A program made the translations under genes and the position numbers. DNA of 64,000 nucleotides from Paraconiothyrium sp. Pb-2020 (Eukaryota > Ascomycota > Dothideomycetes > Pleosporales > Didymosphaeriaceae), in assembly GCA_022419385.1 (NCBI GenBank), contig JAJUBI010000007.1, forward strand, positions 467,768 through 531,767. The letters are read 5' to 3'. Below, piece after piece: positions 1 through 13,786 of this stretch. Every line of letters begins with the position of its first letter. Within the stretch, counting starts at the first letter, position 1. The notes beneath the pieces were generated by a model. That model was not told the DNA's origin, searched no databases, and saw only the letters and a list, made by a program, of their open reading frames with translations.

Positions 1-3000
1 TGGAAAGATAAAGTACATCCTTCGCAAGCGCGGAACATTGTAGATGCGTTCGAGAAGATACTTGCTAGCATCATCTCGAGCAGCGACAAGGATGTCACCA
101 TCACCGAGCTCGATATGTTCACAGAGAGTAGCTTGCAGCAAATAATGGATTGGAATGCAGAGCTACCCTCGCCTATACGCCGATGTGTCCACGAAGTCAT
201 CCAGGAGCAGGTCCTGGTTCGGCCGCGGTCCACGAAAGCCATCGAGAGTACAGAGTTGACTGTTACTTATCAAGAGTTCGATGAGATTACTACGCGCCTA
301 GGTCTTCATCTGCAGACGTTTGGGGTTGGCCCTGAGACGTTCGTGCCAATTCTCTTCGAGAAGAGCCCGTGGGCGCCAATAGCAATGATCGCAATCATGA
401 AGGCGGGAGGAGCCTATGTGAGTGAACTTATCCAATTTTGATGGCATATACTGACGACACGTCTTCTACTAGGTACCCTTAGACCCAAAACACCCACCCG
501 CGCGTCTTCGCGAACTCATCGCCGATGTGGGTGCCAAGGTTGCGTTATGCTCGAGGGCCTATCATCCTAGAGCAAGTGAAGTCATCGGCAACGCAGTCAT
601 CGTCGACCGCCTGTCTGTCAACAAGCTTCCTCTATCCAGAGGATTGCGGTTGAAGTCGGCTGCGACTCCAGAAAACCCTGCCTACTGCTTGTTTACTTCC
701 GGCACAACAGGCAAACCCAAAGGAACCATCATTCCGCACGAAGCCTTCTGCACGAATGCAGCAGCGTTCACTCCCGCAATAGGCATCCACAGTAACTCTC
801 GCACCTTCCAATTTGCAAGTTATACTTTCGACGCCAGCTGTCTTGAAATCCTGGCGGCCCTTATGGTAGGAGCGACGGTTTGCGTGCCGACTGAAGACGA
901 GCGCATGTCAGACCCTGCAGGAGCAATACGTAGGATGAAGGCTACCTGGTCTCTCTTAACTCCATCGGTATTGAGCACTCTCAAGTCAACACAACTTCCC
1001 ACCTTGAAGAGTCTTGTTGCAGGCGGTGAGGCAGTGCCTGCAGCTGAGGCCGAGAAGTGGCAGAACAGGCTTCATTTTGTGATCGGTAAGCGAAACGCAC
1101 GCTTTTTGAGCTATACAATAAGGCTAATCCACACACAGCTTATGGACCGACCGAAACTGCTGTCATTGCCAGCACCATCCACAAAACGGCGGATATAGAT
1201 GGAAGAAATATTGGACTTGCTTCTGCGTGCCGTTTGTGGGTTGTTCATCCCCGCAACCATGACAAGCTCATGCCCATTGGAGCCGTCGGTGAACTCCTCA
1301 TCGAAGGATACACCGTTGCTCGAGGGTATCTCGGTGATGAAGTCAAGACTGCGAAGGCTTTCATCACTAATCCGGCCTGGGCCTCATCACTTCCCTCGGA
1401 ACAAGGCTCGTTCTCGACCGCGAGAATGTACAAGTCTGGAGATCTCGTCCGTTACAACCCAGACGGCACTGTTGGGTACATCGGTCGGAAAGACACACAA
1501 ATCAAGCTTAATGGACGGAGAATCGAATTAGCAGAGATCGAATTTCACGTGAACGGCAAGTTCGCAGACAACATCCAGTCAGCGGTAGAGCTCGTGGCGC
1601 CTGCAAGCCGTACCTCTTCTAAAGCTTTGGCTGTCTTCTTCGCTATCAACGATGACCCACGAGCCTCCTCTGGAGAGATTGTCCAACCTGCGTCATCCGA
1701 CCTTCCGCAATCTGACGAGCTGCTCCTACCGATGGATGATGATGTGCGAGAGGTTTGCAAGTCGCTTGAGAATGCTCTAGTCGGCGTTCTGCCTGCGTAC
1801 ATGATCCCATCGATCTTCTTCCCAATGAAGAAGCTGCCTTGGACGCCGGCCGGAAAGCTCGACCGCAATCGACTAAAGGTGTTGGTGCAAAACCTGAGCA
1901 AAGAGACAATGTCGCCATACCGCCTGGCAAACTCGATGCACAAAAAGAAACCCAGGACCGAGGCCGAGAAGAGACTACAGAAACTAGTGTCATCGGTGTT
2001 GAATTTGCCACTATCATCCATAGGTGCGGATGATAGCTTCATCGTAAGTGCGACCTACTTCGGTAACAGCTCTCACTAACCATCACAGCGATTGGGAGGG
2101 GATAGCATAGCCGCAATGCGGCTTGTAGCGGCTTCGCAGACTGAGCATCTGGATCTTTCAGTCATCGACATCTTCAAGCGACCCAAAATATCTGACCTCG
2201 CCGCGAATTGCAAGCTCACTACTACCAGCCCTAGGATCGAGCACAATATCGGAACATTCGAATTGCTGCCTCGCGATCTTCAACGAAGCCAGGTAGTCCA
2301 GGAGCTTTCCGACATCTGCCGTGTACCGAAGAATAAGATCCAAGATGCCTATCCGCCAAGCCCGTTGCAGGAAGCGTTCGTTGCTCTCTCAATAAAGCAA
2401 CCGGGCGCTTACGTTGCGCAACATGTTCTCGCCCTTGCGGAGTCTGTAGATCTCAAAAAGTTCCAGGCAGCATGGGAGAAGGTTGTTCAGGAGATTGACC
2501 TCTTGCGAACGCGTATTGCCCAGCTCCAGTCCGGCGCTTTTATGCAGGCTGTTCTTATCGAGGACCCTATTATCTGGCGTGAGGCGAGCACCCTGGAAGA
2601 GACTGAAGAAGAGGCTGCCAACCTACCGGCCTACCTTGGGGGCAAGCTTGCAACATATGCCGTTGTTCACACATCCTCTACACGACTTTTCGTATGGACT
2701 ATTCATCATGCACTGTACGACGGCTGGAGCATTGCATTCTTGCTGCAACGCGTGCAACAGATCTACCAAGCCGGATCGTCTGACGTTCCAAAGGTTCCCT
2801 ATACCAGATTCATTCAGTACCTCCAGAACACCAGCCATGACGCTTCCGCAGAATTTTGGAAGTACCATCTTGCTGGTGCTGCGCCCTATCAATTTCCTCA
2901 GCAACACACTAACACCAGTGAAACACCCAACGGACAAACATTGCAACACACTGCCAAGCTTGTTCGCCAAAGACATAAGGACATCACGCCCCCTACTTTC

Positions 3001-6000
3001 ATTAGAGCTGCCTGGGCTCTTCTACTGTCGGCGTATACTGGTAGCAGTGATGTAGTCTTCGGAGAGACGCTTACTGGTCGCGACATCGCGGTCCCCGGTG
3101 TTACTGATATCTGCGGCCCTACGCTGACAACCGTCCCAACGAGAGTGCAAGTCAACCGCGATGGTAATGTGTTGGATCTCCTAAGGGGCATCGCTCAGGT
3201 CGCCACCGATCGCATACCTCATCAGCACTTTGGTCTCTCCGAGCTCAAACGTGTGGACGAATATACTGCGGCTGCGTGCGAATTCCAGAATCTACTCATC
3301 ATCCAGACTGGTAGTGAAGAGCCAATTGAGTCCATATGGTCTCATCATAACAATGGTGTTCAAGGACAGTACTTCACCTACCCTCTGGTCATCGAGTGTC
3401 AGACCAATCAGACCAGCATATCCATCACAGCATACTACGATGAAAATGTTATCTCATCGTGGGAAGTTCAGCGTATACTCTACCAATTCGACTCGATACT
3501 ATCACAGCTGAACTCGGTGGGCAACATTCGCGATGTTCAGGTGTTCAGTGAACAGGATAAACAATTCTTGAGGAGCTTGAACGCTGCGGAACCTTTGGTC
3601 GTTAACGATACTATGCCTTCTTTGTTCCTTCAACAAGTGTCGGCGCACCAACATGCCCCTGCTGTCTCGGCATTTGATGGCGACCTCACTTACGGTGAGC
3701 TTCGGGATCTGGCATCACAACTCGCGCACGAGCTCATAGCTCTGGGCGCTGGTCCTGAAAAGCTTGTACCAATCTGTGTGGATAAGTCACGCTGGGCTAT
3801 AGTTGCAATCATGGGCGTCCTCATTTCGGGTGCCGGCTACGTCCCTCTGTCTCCGGATCACCCAACTTCCCGTCACCGGCAGATCGTTCAGGATTGTAAT
3901 GCGTCGATTGCTCTGTGCTCACCACAGTACGAATCTCGCATGGCGGACATCGTCGGTAAAGTTCTAAAGATTAGCGAGACTGCCATCCGACAGCTTCCTA
4001 CGCGCCAAGCTACAGTGACACTGCGCGCAACACCGGACAACATTTGTTACGTCATGTATACCTCAGGTAGCACTGGAGTTCCTAAGGGAGTTACTATCGA
4101 ACATAGAGCCATTGCGACCAGCTCTGCGGCAATGCGCAAAGCTCTCAATATTACGCCCTCGTCGAGGCTCTTCCAATTCGCCTCATTTGTTTTTGATGTT
4201 TCGGTTCTAGTAAGTAAACACCGAAGCGAGGATATGAGCTTTGCTGACGCGTGATTTAGGAAATCCTCACTGCCTTGACCTGCGGTGCGGTCGTATGTGT
4301 TCCTTCAGAAGAGGGTCGCACCACAGATATCGCTTCAGCTATCAACAGTTTGAAGGCGACTTGGACATGCCTGACGCCTTCTGTTGCAAACGTCATCGAA
4401 TCACCGGAGAGCGTGCCGACTCTCCAGACGTTCGCGTCTGCCGCCGACCCTCTGACGCCAGAGACCATCAAGAAGTGGGGCTCGAGTCTCCAGCTGTTGA
4501 ACGCATACGGTCCTACTGAAGCTTCCGTGATTGCTCTTTCCAATGTAGTTGGCTCGACACCTCGCGAGTCTACAATCATCGGCCGCGCGCTTGAGAGTGG
4601 TCGTGCTTGGCTTACCAGCCCAGAGGATCCACATCAGCTCGCTCCAGTTGGCGCCGTGGCGGAACTCTGTCTCGAGGGCCCGTTCCTTGCCAGAGGCTAC
4701 TGGAATAATCGCGCAAAGACCGCCGAAGTATTCATCGAGAACCCACGGTTCATGAAGGAATTTTCGAAGAAGACATATTCTCGCATCTATCGTACTGGTG
4801 ATCTGGTGAGGTACGCATCTGATGGTCGCGTCCATTACCTAGGACGTAAAGACAACCAGATCAAGTTGGCAGGTCAGCGCATGGAGCTCGGTGAGATTGA
4901 GCATCACCTACAAGCTGATGAGACCGTCAAACATGCTGTTGTTTTGCTGCCGAAGTCTGGTGCTGCAAAGAGGAAGCTGGCAGCTATTGTGTCGCTCCAC
5001 CGGGTGCCATCTGATATTGATTCGCATGACAAGCCCTGGAACGCACCAATGAACCAACCAGACGTTCTCCAGCAGATAAATGTTGCAAAGGAGAGGTTAT
5101 CAAATCTGGTGCCACCCTACATGGTTCCAACATTGTGGATTGCGGTTCCTCGCATTCCCGCTTTGGCTTCGGCGAAGCTTGACAGGAAGCAAGTTGGAGC
5201 TTGGCTCGGAGACATGGATGAAGAGACCTATCGCATGATTCTGGACATAGAGAACAGCATGGAGCCGGCCATACCGACATCTGGTATCGTGGTGAAGATG
5301 CAAGGCATTTGGGCGAAGGTCCTCAACATGCCAATCGACGAGGTGAAGCCGAACAAGACATGGCTTTGTAAGTCAACAACGCGCCCCACACGGATAGTAT
5401 GGTACTAATTGGTATTAGCACTTGGTGGCGACAGTATTACGGCCAGTAAGTATCTTCTCGTGGCTGACTTCATACGGTGCGATACTAATATGTCCTAGTG
5501 CAACTATTGGCGCGATGCAGAAAAGAAGGCATCAATATCACACTAAATCAGGTTCTCAGGAGCAAATCGCTCGCCCATCTCGCAGAGAGTGTTGGAGCTT
5601 CTGTTATGATGGAAACAGGAGAGGATAAGACCGATAAGCCGTTTGCACTGTCCCCCATTCAGCGCTTGTACTTCCACAGCTTGGGAGACGATAAAAACTC
5701 CCACTTCAACCAATCCTTTACACTTCGGTTGGCTCGCAAGACGAATCCTTCTAGCTTGAAAAGCGCCCTTGATGCGGTTGTACGTTGTCATTCGATGCTC
5801 CGCGCCAGGTTCACCAAGGATACGAATGGCGAGTGGGTTCAGACGATACCGAGCGATATCTCCAACGCGTATGCGTTCCACGTTCAGGAAGGTATTCCCC
5901 TTTCTGGCCTACCTGAGCTCGTCTGCAAAATCCAGGAGAGTCTGGCGATCGTCAATGGACCAGTGTTCGCAACGGTATTGTTCAACGCACCGTCAGGCGA

Positions 6001-9000
6001 GCAGGTACTGTTCCTCACAGCGCATCACCTCGTCATCGACGTTGTGAGCTGGAGAATAATCTTGGGAGACTTAGAAGAGAGCCTTACGTCTTCGGCATCG
6101 GTCCAACTGCAGAAAGGGCTTTCATTCGCAACATGGAACGAGAAGCAGCTTGCGCATACAACAGAACCAGCCCAAACCGCGACAATTCAGAAGCAGTCGT
6201 TCCATGTCGAGCCTGCCAACTTGGCATTCTGGGGTCTTGACAAGCGTCCTAATGTCTACGGCGACGTGGAGCGTGAAACCTTCTCGTTGGATGAGAAGGT
6301 CTCAGCATTGGCTCTGAGCGACCACAGCGCGTTACGCACTGATATCGTCGATCTATTTCTGGCAGCAATTGTTCACTCTTTCTCGCGTGTCTTTGTCACG
6401 CGCAAGACGCCGACCATCTTCAACGAGACACACGGCCGTGAGCCATGGGAATTCAGCAACCTAGACCTGTCACGAACTGTTGGCTGGTTCACGACCATGT
6501 ACCCAGTGCATGTCGCCATTGCCGAAGATGAAGATGATGTTGTCCAGACCGTGCGTCAAGTCAAAGATCTTCGGCGAAAGGTCGCGGAAAATGGACGTCC
6601 CTACTTTGCTCATCGCTACCTTACGGAGGATGGACAAACTCGATTCAGCGACCATGAGCCTATGGAAATCCTTTTCAACTACCTCGGAAAGATGCAACAG
6701 CTAGAGGCTGCAGATGCAATCTTCCAGCCGGTGCACTTCAGCGAGGACGATGAAGCACGCATGACTGACACCGGGGCGAATCTTCGGAGACTTGCCCTGT
6801 TCGAGGTCTCTGCCTCGGTGGAACATGGCAAGATTAATTTCACCTTTATGTACAACCAGATGATGAAGAACCAAAAAGGCATCCGCCGATGGATAACGGA
6901 GTGCCAACGCACGCTCGAGGAGATCGTCTCGACTCTTTCCGAGGTAGAGACCCCTCAGCCAACCCTATCCGACTTCCCTCTACTACCGTTGGAATCTTAC
7001 GATCGCCTCAACCGCGTTATCAAGTCACTCGGATCTGTCGGCATTTCGTATCCTCAAGTTGAAGACATCTACCCATGCGCTGCTGTGCAAGAGGGTATGA
7101 TTCTGAGTCAGATCAAGGACCCGAGCGCATACTTCTCTTTCACCACGTTCGAATTGAAAGCCAAGCGAGGTCGCGTGGATGTGCAGCGTGTGTTGCAAGC
7201 CTGGAAGAAGGTAATTGACCGGCATCAGGCTTTGCGCACTCTCTTTGTCGACAGCGTCTGCAAAGGTGGTGTATTCGACCAGGTGGTTGTGCGTGTGCCT
7301 GACACCGGCGCGCTCACAGTCTCTTGTGCCGACAACGAGCTCACTACCAAGCTCGACTCCATCCAGTACCGCGATCTGAATGGGAAGAGAAAGCCTCGTC
7401 TTCCTCACCAGCTCGCGGTCATTCAGACCACATCCGGCAGGGTTGTGGTAAAGATGGAGATCAACCACGTCGTCGTCGACGGTGGATCGCTTGCTGTGAT
7501 CCGACATGACCTAGAAGAGGCGTATGAGGGCCGCTTATCGGATGACGAAGGGCCACTGTATAGCGACTACATCAAATATCTACGTGCGCTGCCCATGAAA
7601 GAAGCAATCGATTTCTGGAAGGGGAAACTACAGGGTGTCCGGCCATGTCACTTCCCGATTGCGCCACAACACTCTCGCAAACAGCGACAGCTTCATTCGC
7701 TCTTTGTGGACTTCAATCGGTTCTCCGAAATCCAGACACTCGCCGAGAGGAACAACGTCACTTTCGCTAACATTCTACTCTCCGCTTGGTCGTTGGTACT
7801 CCACATTTATACAAGCTCCTCGGAAGTCTGCTACGGCTACTTGACATCCGGACGCAATGTTCCAATCAACGACGTTGAGAACGCAGTCGGAGCATTCATC
7901 AACATGCTGGTGTCTCGGGTCAGAGTGTCCAACTCACATTCGCTCCTCGCCATGAGCGAGAATGTTCAGAGCGACTTCATCGAGAGCTTGCCGTATCAGC
8001 ATTGCTCTCTAGCCCAGTTCCAGCACGATCTTGGCCTTTCCGGTCAATCACTCTTTAACACGGCTATCTCAATCCAAAACCAAGGCGCAACGGAAGTCGA
8101 ACGCACGTCGGACGCCAATGTGGAGTTCGTGCACCTCGATGGCGGTGACCCAAGTGAATTTGCGCTGACAGTCAATATCGATACGACCAGGCATGACGAG
8201 GGCGTGCGATTGGCGTACTGGACTGACTCCGTTTCCGATGATGAAGCGAAGAACGTTTCTTCTCTACTGGTGAAGATCCTTTCCCAGGTTCTCGCTGATC
8301 CGAGTCAGACGGTCGCGGAACTTGGTGCTGTCATCACAAACAAACCAAAGGCAACGCCAAAAGCCAAGGTCTACACCCCCTCGGTCCGATCGCCCATGTC
8401 TAGTCCCCGCTTCGAGATTTCGGACCCCATGGCTTCTAGCCGTAATATACCTAGGGTGGAATTTCCTCAAGCCTCTACACCAACCGCAATGGATGGCCCT
8501 GATTGGAGCAACCTCATTCGGTCCATCGTCAGCGAGATGGTACCTCAGATCGTGAGCCAGGTCATGGAGAAGAACAAACTTCCGCCAATCGCCACTCAGT
8601 CGACGGTCAGTGAGATGACCAACCAAATGGCAGGCATGATTGCAAGACGGGCATCGCAGAGCAACCGAGGGAGGCATCTTGACACCTCTTCTATACGCTC
8701 TCGGCGGATGAGCACGGCTAGTGATGCCGGAAGTAGGATTCAGACCGCCGCCGATATGGTGGCGGCAGCTGGCGTAATGGCGACCGAGGCCTTGAAATCA
8801 GTGCCGCCGGACTTTGTGGAGAAGAAGCTTCTGGGATTATGGAGTGACCTACTAGACATGGTGGAGGATTCGATTGATAAGGAAGATTCATTTTTCGTAA
8901 GTAAACCGATCCTGGACTATCATGCATGTGCTCACAGCCTGCAGCAACTGGGAGGGGATAGCATAATTGCGATGCGACTTGTTGGAGCCGCAAGGGAGGA

Positions 9001-11314
9001 GGGGCTGTCGATGACTGTTGCGGATGTCTTCAAGAACCCGACGTTTGCAGATATGGCCAGAGTGAGTTTGTCCAGAAAATAAATATACAACGACTAAGCA
9101 TTACAGGTTGTCCGTGTCGCTGGTGAGGTCATTGACGAAGTCATGTCTCGGGCCGGTGGAGAAAGCCTCAAGGATGCACCGGGAAGCTCCTCAAAGCCGA
9201 AAATTGAGATTCCACAGCACACTGTATCAGCCTGGCGCGACTTCCAATCCATGGTATCCGAGCAAGCCATCGATGACAAGAGTACCGAAGGTAGAAACAC
9301 GCCACCAGCTCAAGAAGAACGTCAACTGCACGAAAAGACTGAACAGATGTTCAAGAAATGGTCAGGGTTCGCGGACGGACAAAACGGCAGACCTCAGCCA
9401 CGGCCGCAACCACAACGCTCGGCCAGCGGGACGTTTACCATGCCTCATACGATACACGAGGACTCCGCACCCAAGTCGATATCCCTGCTTGGTGACCCCA
9501 ACGTCGACAGTGTCATCTCGAAGGTTCAAGTTTTCAAGGGCGGCATTACCGATGTTCTTCCTGTGACAGACTTCCAGGCGCTTGCCATCACAGGAACCTT
9601 GCTCGAATCAAAGTGGATGCTAAACTACTTCTTCCTGGATGGAGAAGGGATACTTGACCTTCGAAAGCTGAAACAGGCATGCTTCCGTATTGTACAGGCC
9701 TTCGATATCCTACGGACCGTCTTCGTGCCCTATGGGGATCGCTTCCTTCAAGTTGTACTCAGGAAGCTGCAGCCTGATTTCATCTACCAAGAAACCGATC
9801 AAAGCCTGGATGTCTTCACAACAGAGCTCCGTCAGAAAGATCAAGAACATGGACCTCGACTAGGTGAAGCATTTGTTCAATTCGTGGTGGCCAAACAAAA
9901 GAGCAGCAACCGCTACCGTATCTTCTTGCGACTTTCACACGCGCAGTACGATGGTTTTTGTTTCTCGAAGATACTCGAATCGCTCCAAGCAGGCTACAAC
10001 GGCTTGCCTATTTCAACCACTCCCAGCTTCGGCAATTATGTCCGGGAAACCGCGAGGACGGTCGCAGGTGCCCACGATCACTGGCGTGAAATCCTACGAG
10101 GCTCAAAGATGACTGAGATTGTGCCTCGCTACGGTCCGAATTACCAACGATCAGCCGGACGCACTATTACACTCAAGCAGACACTGACGGTTCCACTGTT
10201 GTCCAAGGTCAATATTACCACAGCGACTGTCATAAAGGCAGCGTGGGCAGCAACTCTGGCTCGTGTCGCCGGCAAGTCCGATATCGTCTTTGGTCACGTT
10301 GTGTCTGGCCGCAGCGGTGGCGTTCCAAATGTGGAAAACATAATCGGACCTTGTCTCAACATGGTGCCTGTCCGCGTAGTATACCGCCCCGAGTGGACTG
10401 TCTTCGATCTCCTCGGCTATATCCAGGAGCAACAGATCAACAACATGCCGTATGAGTCCCTGGGATTCCGAGAAATCACGCGGAACTGCACAGACTGGCC
10501 CGACTGGACGAATTTCTCCAGCGTGCTACAGCACAATCAGAACATCCAATCGGAGGATGCCACCCTTCAACTCGGTGGCATCGAATTCAAAATTGGTGCC
10601 GCAGGCAACCAAGAAGATTTCGCTGACATCTCCATTCTCTCCACTTCGAAGGCTGGAAACGACGTTGAGGTGACTCTGACATATGCACCCAACAGCACGC
10701 TGAATGCTGCCTTCACGCAAAACATCTTTGACATGCTTTGCGCAAATGTCATTACCTTCTCCGAGGATCCTTACACCCTGCTGCCAGCTCAGTCGGAGAT
10801 CGGCTCTCAGAGCTCAACGACCATCACGTCAGAAAGTGCACACAAGAAGTCTGCGGACAAGCAACCTCTAACGCTGCCTACCGACACCGGGCTTTCCAAG
10901 CACGAGCTGGCCACACTCTCAACGAAGCTGCGCGCCGCATGGGAGCAGAACCTTAGGAACGAGAACAATGCGCCCCCTGCTATAGACTTAGCATCCGACT
11001 TCTTCCATCTGGGTGGCGACATCCAAGGAATTGCTCAGATCGCTTCGACCTTCGATCATGAAGACGGCTGGAAGGTGAGGGTCGAGGACCTACTCGACAA
11101 GCCGGTCTTTGTGGACCAAGTGGGATTGCTGGCTGCGGAGCGAAAGAAGCAGATTGAGAAAGAGGAGATGAGCCCTTGGGGAGAGAAGGGCAAGACTGCT
11201 GCCAAGGGGATGCTTGGCGATAATGAAAAATTGGAGAGGAGACAAAGCGGGCTGGGCGCTTTGGTGAGGAAGATCGGACTTAAGCGGAGGGATACTCCGA
11301 AGGAGTCGAAGTGA
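1..11314 (+). CDS. Non-ribosomal peptide synthetase, 3' part (5' end outside window)
   Basis: The reading frame enters at base 1 in the tail of a condensation or epimerization domain. Eight introns are inferred: 418-472, 1086-1138, 2044-2088, 4210-4259, 5368-5418, 5446-5498, 8897-8944 and 9062-9106. Domains by approximate base position: A1 175-1900 (TSGTTGKPKG, AYGPTE, SGDL, PAGKLDR); T1 1955-2200 (LGGDS); C2 2340-3600 (HHALYDG); A2 3610-5190 (TSGSTGVPKG, AYGPTE, TGDL); T2 5280-5600 (LGGDS); E 5640-6990 (HHLVIDVVSW, VGWFT); C3 7040-8330 (NHVVVDG); T3 8810-9060 (LGGDS); C4 9545-10790 (SHAQYDG); T4 10900-11130 (LGGDI, no carrier serine). Pocket residues read by eye are D-A-L-S-V-G-A-V-I for A1 and D-V-L-S-A-A-A-V-I for A2; I do not assign substrates. 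The E domain after T2 implies a D-residue from module A2. There is no thioesterase or reductase domain, so release is presumably by the last C domain. Product unknown; the NRPS class is certain. Confidence 0.95.
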
Positions 11315-11561
11315 GCCCCAAGCCATCTCAAAGACTGGGATGCGGTCTAGCAGTGGATTGAAGGTTGTTCGGTGACGGCGCTCCATACTTTCCTGTACTC
11401 TCGTTTTTCTTATGCTCTTGCGTTCCTACACTTTCCTATGTCCTATGCTTTTTGTTTTCTAAGTACATTAGGAATTGTATTGAAGAGATTCTGCTACTGG
11501 TCTAGTTTTATACAACGTACATTACTTCAAACATAACCGCATGTCCGCACTCGTGAACGCT
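11315..11561. other. Short convergent 3' intergenic region
   Basis: About 250 bp separates the stop codon of the NRPS from that of the HET gene on the opposite strand. It is T-rich on the + strand and must hold both 3' ends. No gene is seen in it. Confidence 0.6.
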
Positions 11562-13786
11562 CTATGCTATGAGCAGGCTTTCAATCCGCTCACAAGGAAT
11601 AGGGTCTGTCCAAGCTGTGTCAAGGAGACCCGCATCTGACCTTCCCTTCCACGCGATGATGAACCCGACCCTTTCGTAGATGCCATCGTTGCCCAGCCTC
11701 AACACCACATAATAATATCTTCGCTTTTTGATCGTCTTGCATCCAATTTGCCACACAAGCCAAGGCTCCTGTCCGTGCTCGACCATTTTATTACCGTCCT
11801 CATCTCCGGCATCCTTATCCCAGTAGGTTTCAAATTCAGGATCCAGAGTTGTTCCATTCTTCAGTGTGATACGAGCGTCGCCGTTGTCTTCCAGTAGGAG
11901 CTGTACAGGAGCCACCAGCGCCGAGACGATTTCCAACCTAGTCGAGATGGGGTCTGAGAGGATTTCCATGGCGTCTTTGCCTGCGTATTGGATTTCACCT
12001 CCACGTTTAAGCTCGTGTCGTAGGTACGGCCGAGTCTCAGCATCCTTGAGTTTATGTATGCGAACATCAAATTCCTTAGGGATGACAATGTCCATGTACT
12101 GAAAAGGATATTCTATCGGTCCTTCCCAGCCAAGCGGCGACCAGCTTGGAAAACCACTTCTTCGGCGGCACGGCTTTGGGTGAATCCAGTTGAGCGCGAA
12201 TTCAAAGTAATCCTCCCTTGGCGTAGCGTCGGGAGTGCCACTCGCATGTCTTTTGACGGCCCTGTCGAGGTAATTTTCTCCGTTCGTAAGAGGCGTCAGT
12301 GGCACGCCCCAAAGGTGGAAGATTGGCTCCGTCCTGTCGTTCGATATATAATTCAAGATACCAATGATAGCGTTCAATGCATCAGCTGAAAAGCTCATGT
12401 TGCGGCGACTGTACGCTGTTACATATCGCAAAGCTTCTTTGAACCGCGAAGATCCGGCGGAAGACTGAAATTCGCGAGGTAAACGGGCGCATGAAACGAA
12501 CTCGGCGAGAGAAACAAGTTCATAGTTTACACCTGAGTTGTAACCGGGAGCGAGATCATGGTGGTAGTCCGACTGGCAAATGTACAGCACAGCTTCGTCT
12601 GTGAAGACAAGCCGACGTTTAGATAGAATGCCTTCTTGAAATGTCCATGCACGCGTGGCCCACTTTGAGTACTGGAAATTATTCGCAGCAGGCGTCTTTA
12701 GCTGGACTAATGTGACTGGCCCGACCTGTTCTGTCACTGCTTCGTTGACTTGCCTGGGTTGGCTTACGCCTGGGAGCCCGTGTGTCGGATCTGTACCAGC
12801 AGCTGCGATGATTGTGAGGTGTGCAGAAGCGTATATCTGTCCCATTTGCTTGATCTGTAGCCACTTGTCCATTGACTTCGTTTGTTTCATACAGTACCTG
12901 TCGATCCAGAGGTACCGGAAGCCAAGGCCCAAGGTCACAGTGATTGCGTCTTCAATAGTTCGTGTTTGTTCTGCAGGTAGAGACTGCGGCGCAACATTTT
13001 CCTGCGGGCCCCAAAGGTAACTCAAAGCTACGAAACGGCACTTCTCAGGTGCCGCTTGCACAGTGCGTGTTTCGCAGTCAATCACCTTGAATCTTTCCAA
13101 TTCGCTCGCTTCGTCTGGAAGACACTCATCGTGCCTTTGGCACCTTTCAGTCCACGTCTTGAATAGGTTGAAGTCCACACGTGGTTGAGAGGGGACGACA
13201 AGTTCTGCATCCGGCATTGGGTTTCGTGTGATACCCAAATGTGGGCTTGTGAGATCAGCATCATGGTCCGAGTACGATAACTCTTGCGCGAACGCCAGCC
13301 TTCCGACGAACTGAGTATTGTCCGTAGATACGATCCACTTGAGATTGCCATCTTCATCGTATCGTTTGATCGAGCCAATCATACGGCAGATGCGACCTTT
13401 ACTTATCAATTAGCTGCCATGGGAAATCGCTTGACATATGCTTACAGCCTGACTTCTGTAAATCTTCTTTTGACTCATGTACGTCCTGTAAGACAAGGAT
13501 AGGCCCCCGATCGTGTGCTTCTAGGAGTCTAGTCCAGGGTATCGTTGCGCAGCGACTACACAATCCAGTAGTTGCTTGAGGCTCTACGGGCGATCCTGCA
13601 GCGCCGTTTTGCAAGAGGTGATCTGGCGTCTGGGAGGGCCTCACGTTAGCCGTGACCGGTAATGCTTGCGATCAGGATCAGCCCTACCGCGATGCGCTTT
13701 TCGGTAGTCTTGACATTCCGCTTCGAGAACAACCATGTGAAGAGGAGTATTCTTTTCCATCTCTTGGAGATGCGCATATTCGCCAT
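11562..13786 (-). CDS. HET (heterokaryon incompatibility) domain protein
   Basis: Inferred exons, in order of translation: 13786 down to about 13702, about 13644-13446, and 13396-11562. The 13397-13445 intron (GTAAGC..AAAG) joins KSGC to RICRMIGSIK. An upstream intron (GTAGGG..CTAAC..CCCAG, about 57 bp) links an ATG exon (MANMRISKRW) in phase to TPDHLLQNG. That exon is needed because no ATG lies in frame after the preceding stop. HET-domain hallmarks are FVALSYLWG, LGFRYLWIDRYC and the later WATRAWTFQEGILSKRRLVF. A CSRC motif near the N-terminus is common in these proteins. HET proteins mediate allorecognition cell death; the partner here is unknown. The HET class is secure, but the first exon is less certain because another ATG lies at 13777. 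Confidence 0.85.

Noticed and set aside
1..11314. Assignment of the NRPS as a siderophore synthetase because of the C-T-C-T tail
   Set aside because: No hydroxyornithine pathway genes (such as an ornithine monooxygenase) are nearby, an E domain is present, and the 5' half is missing; not enough to name a product.
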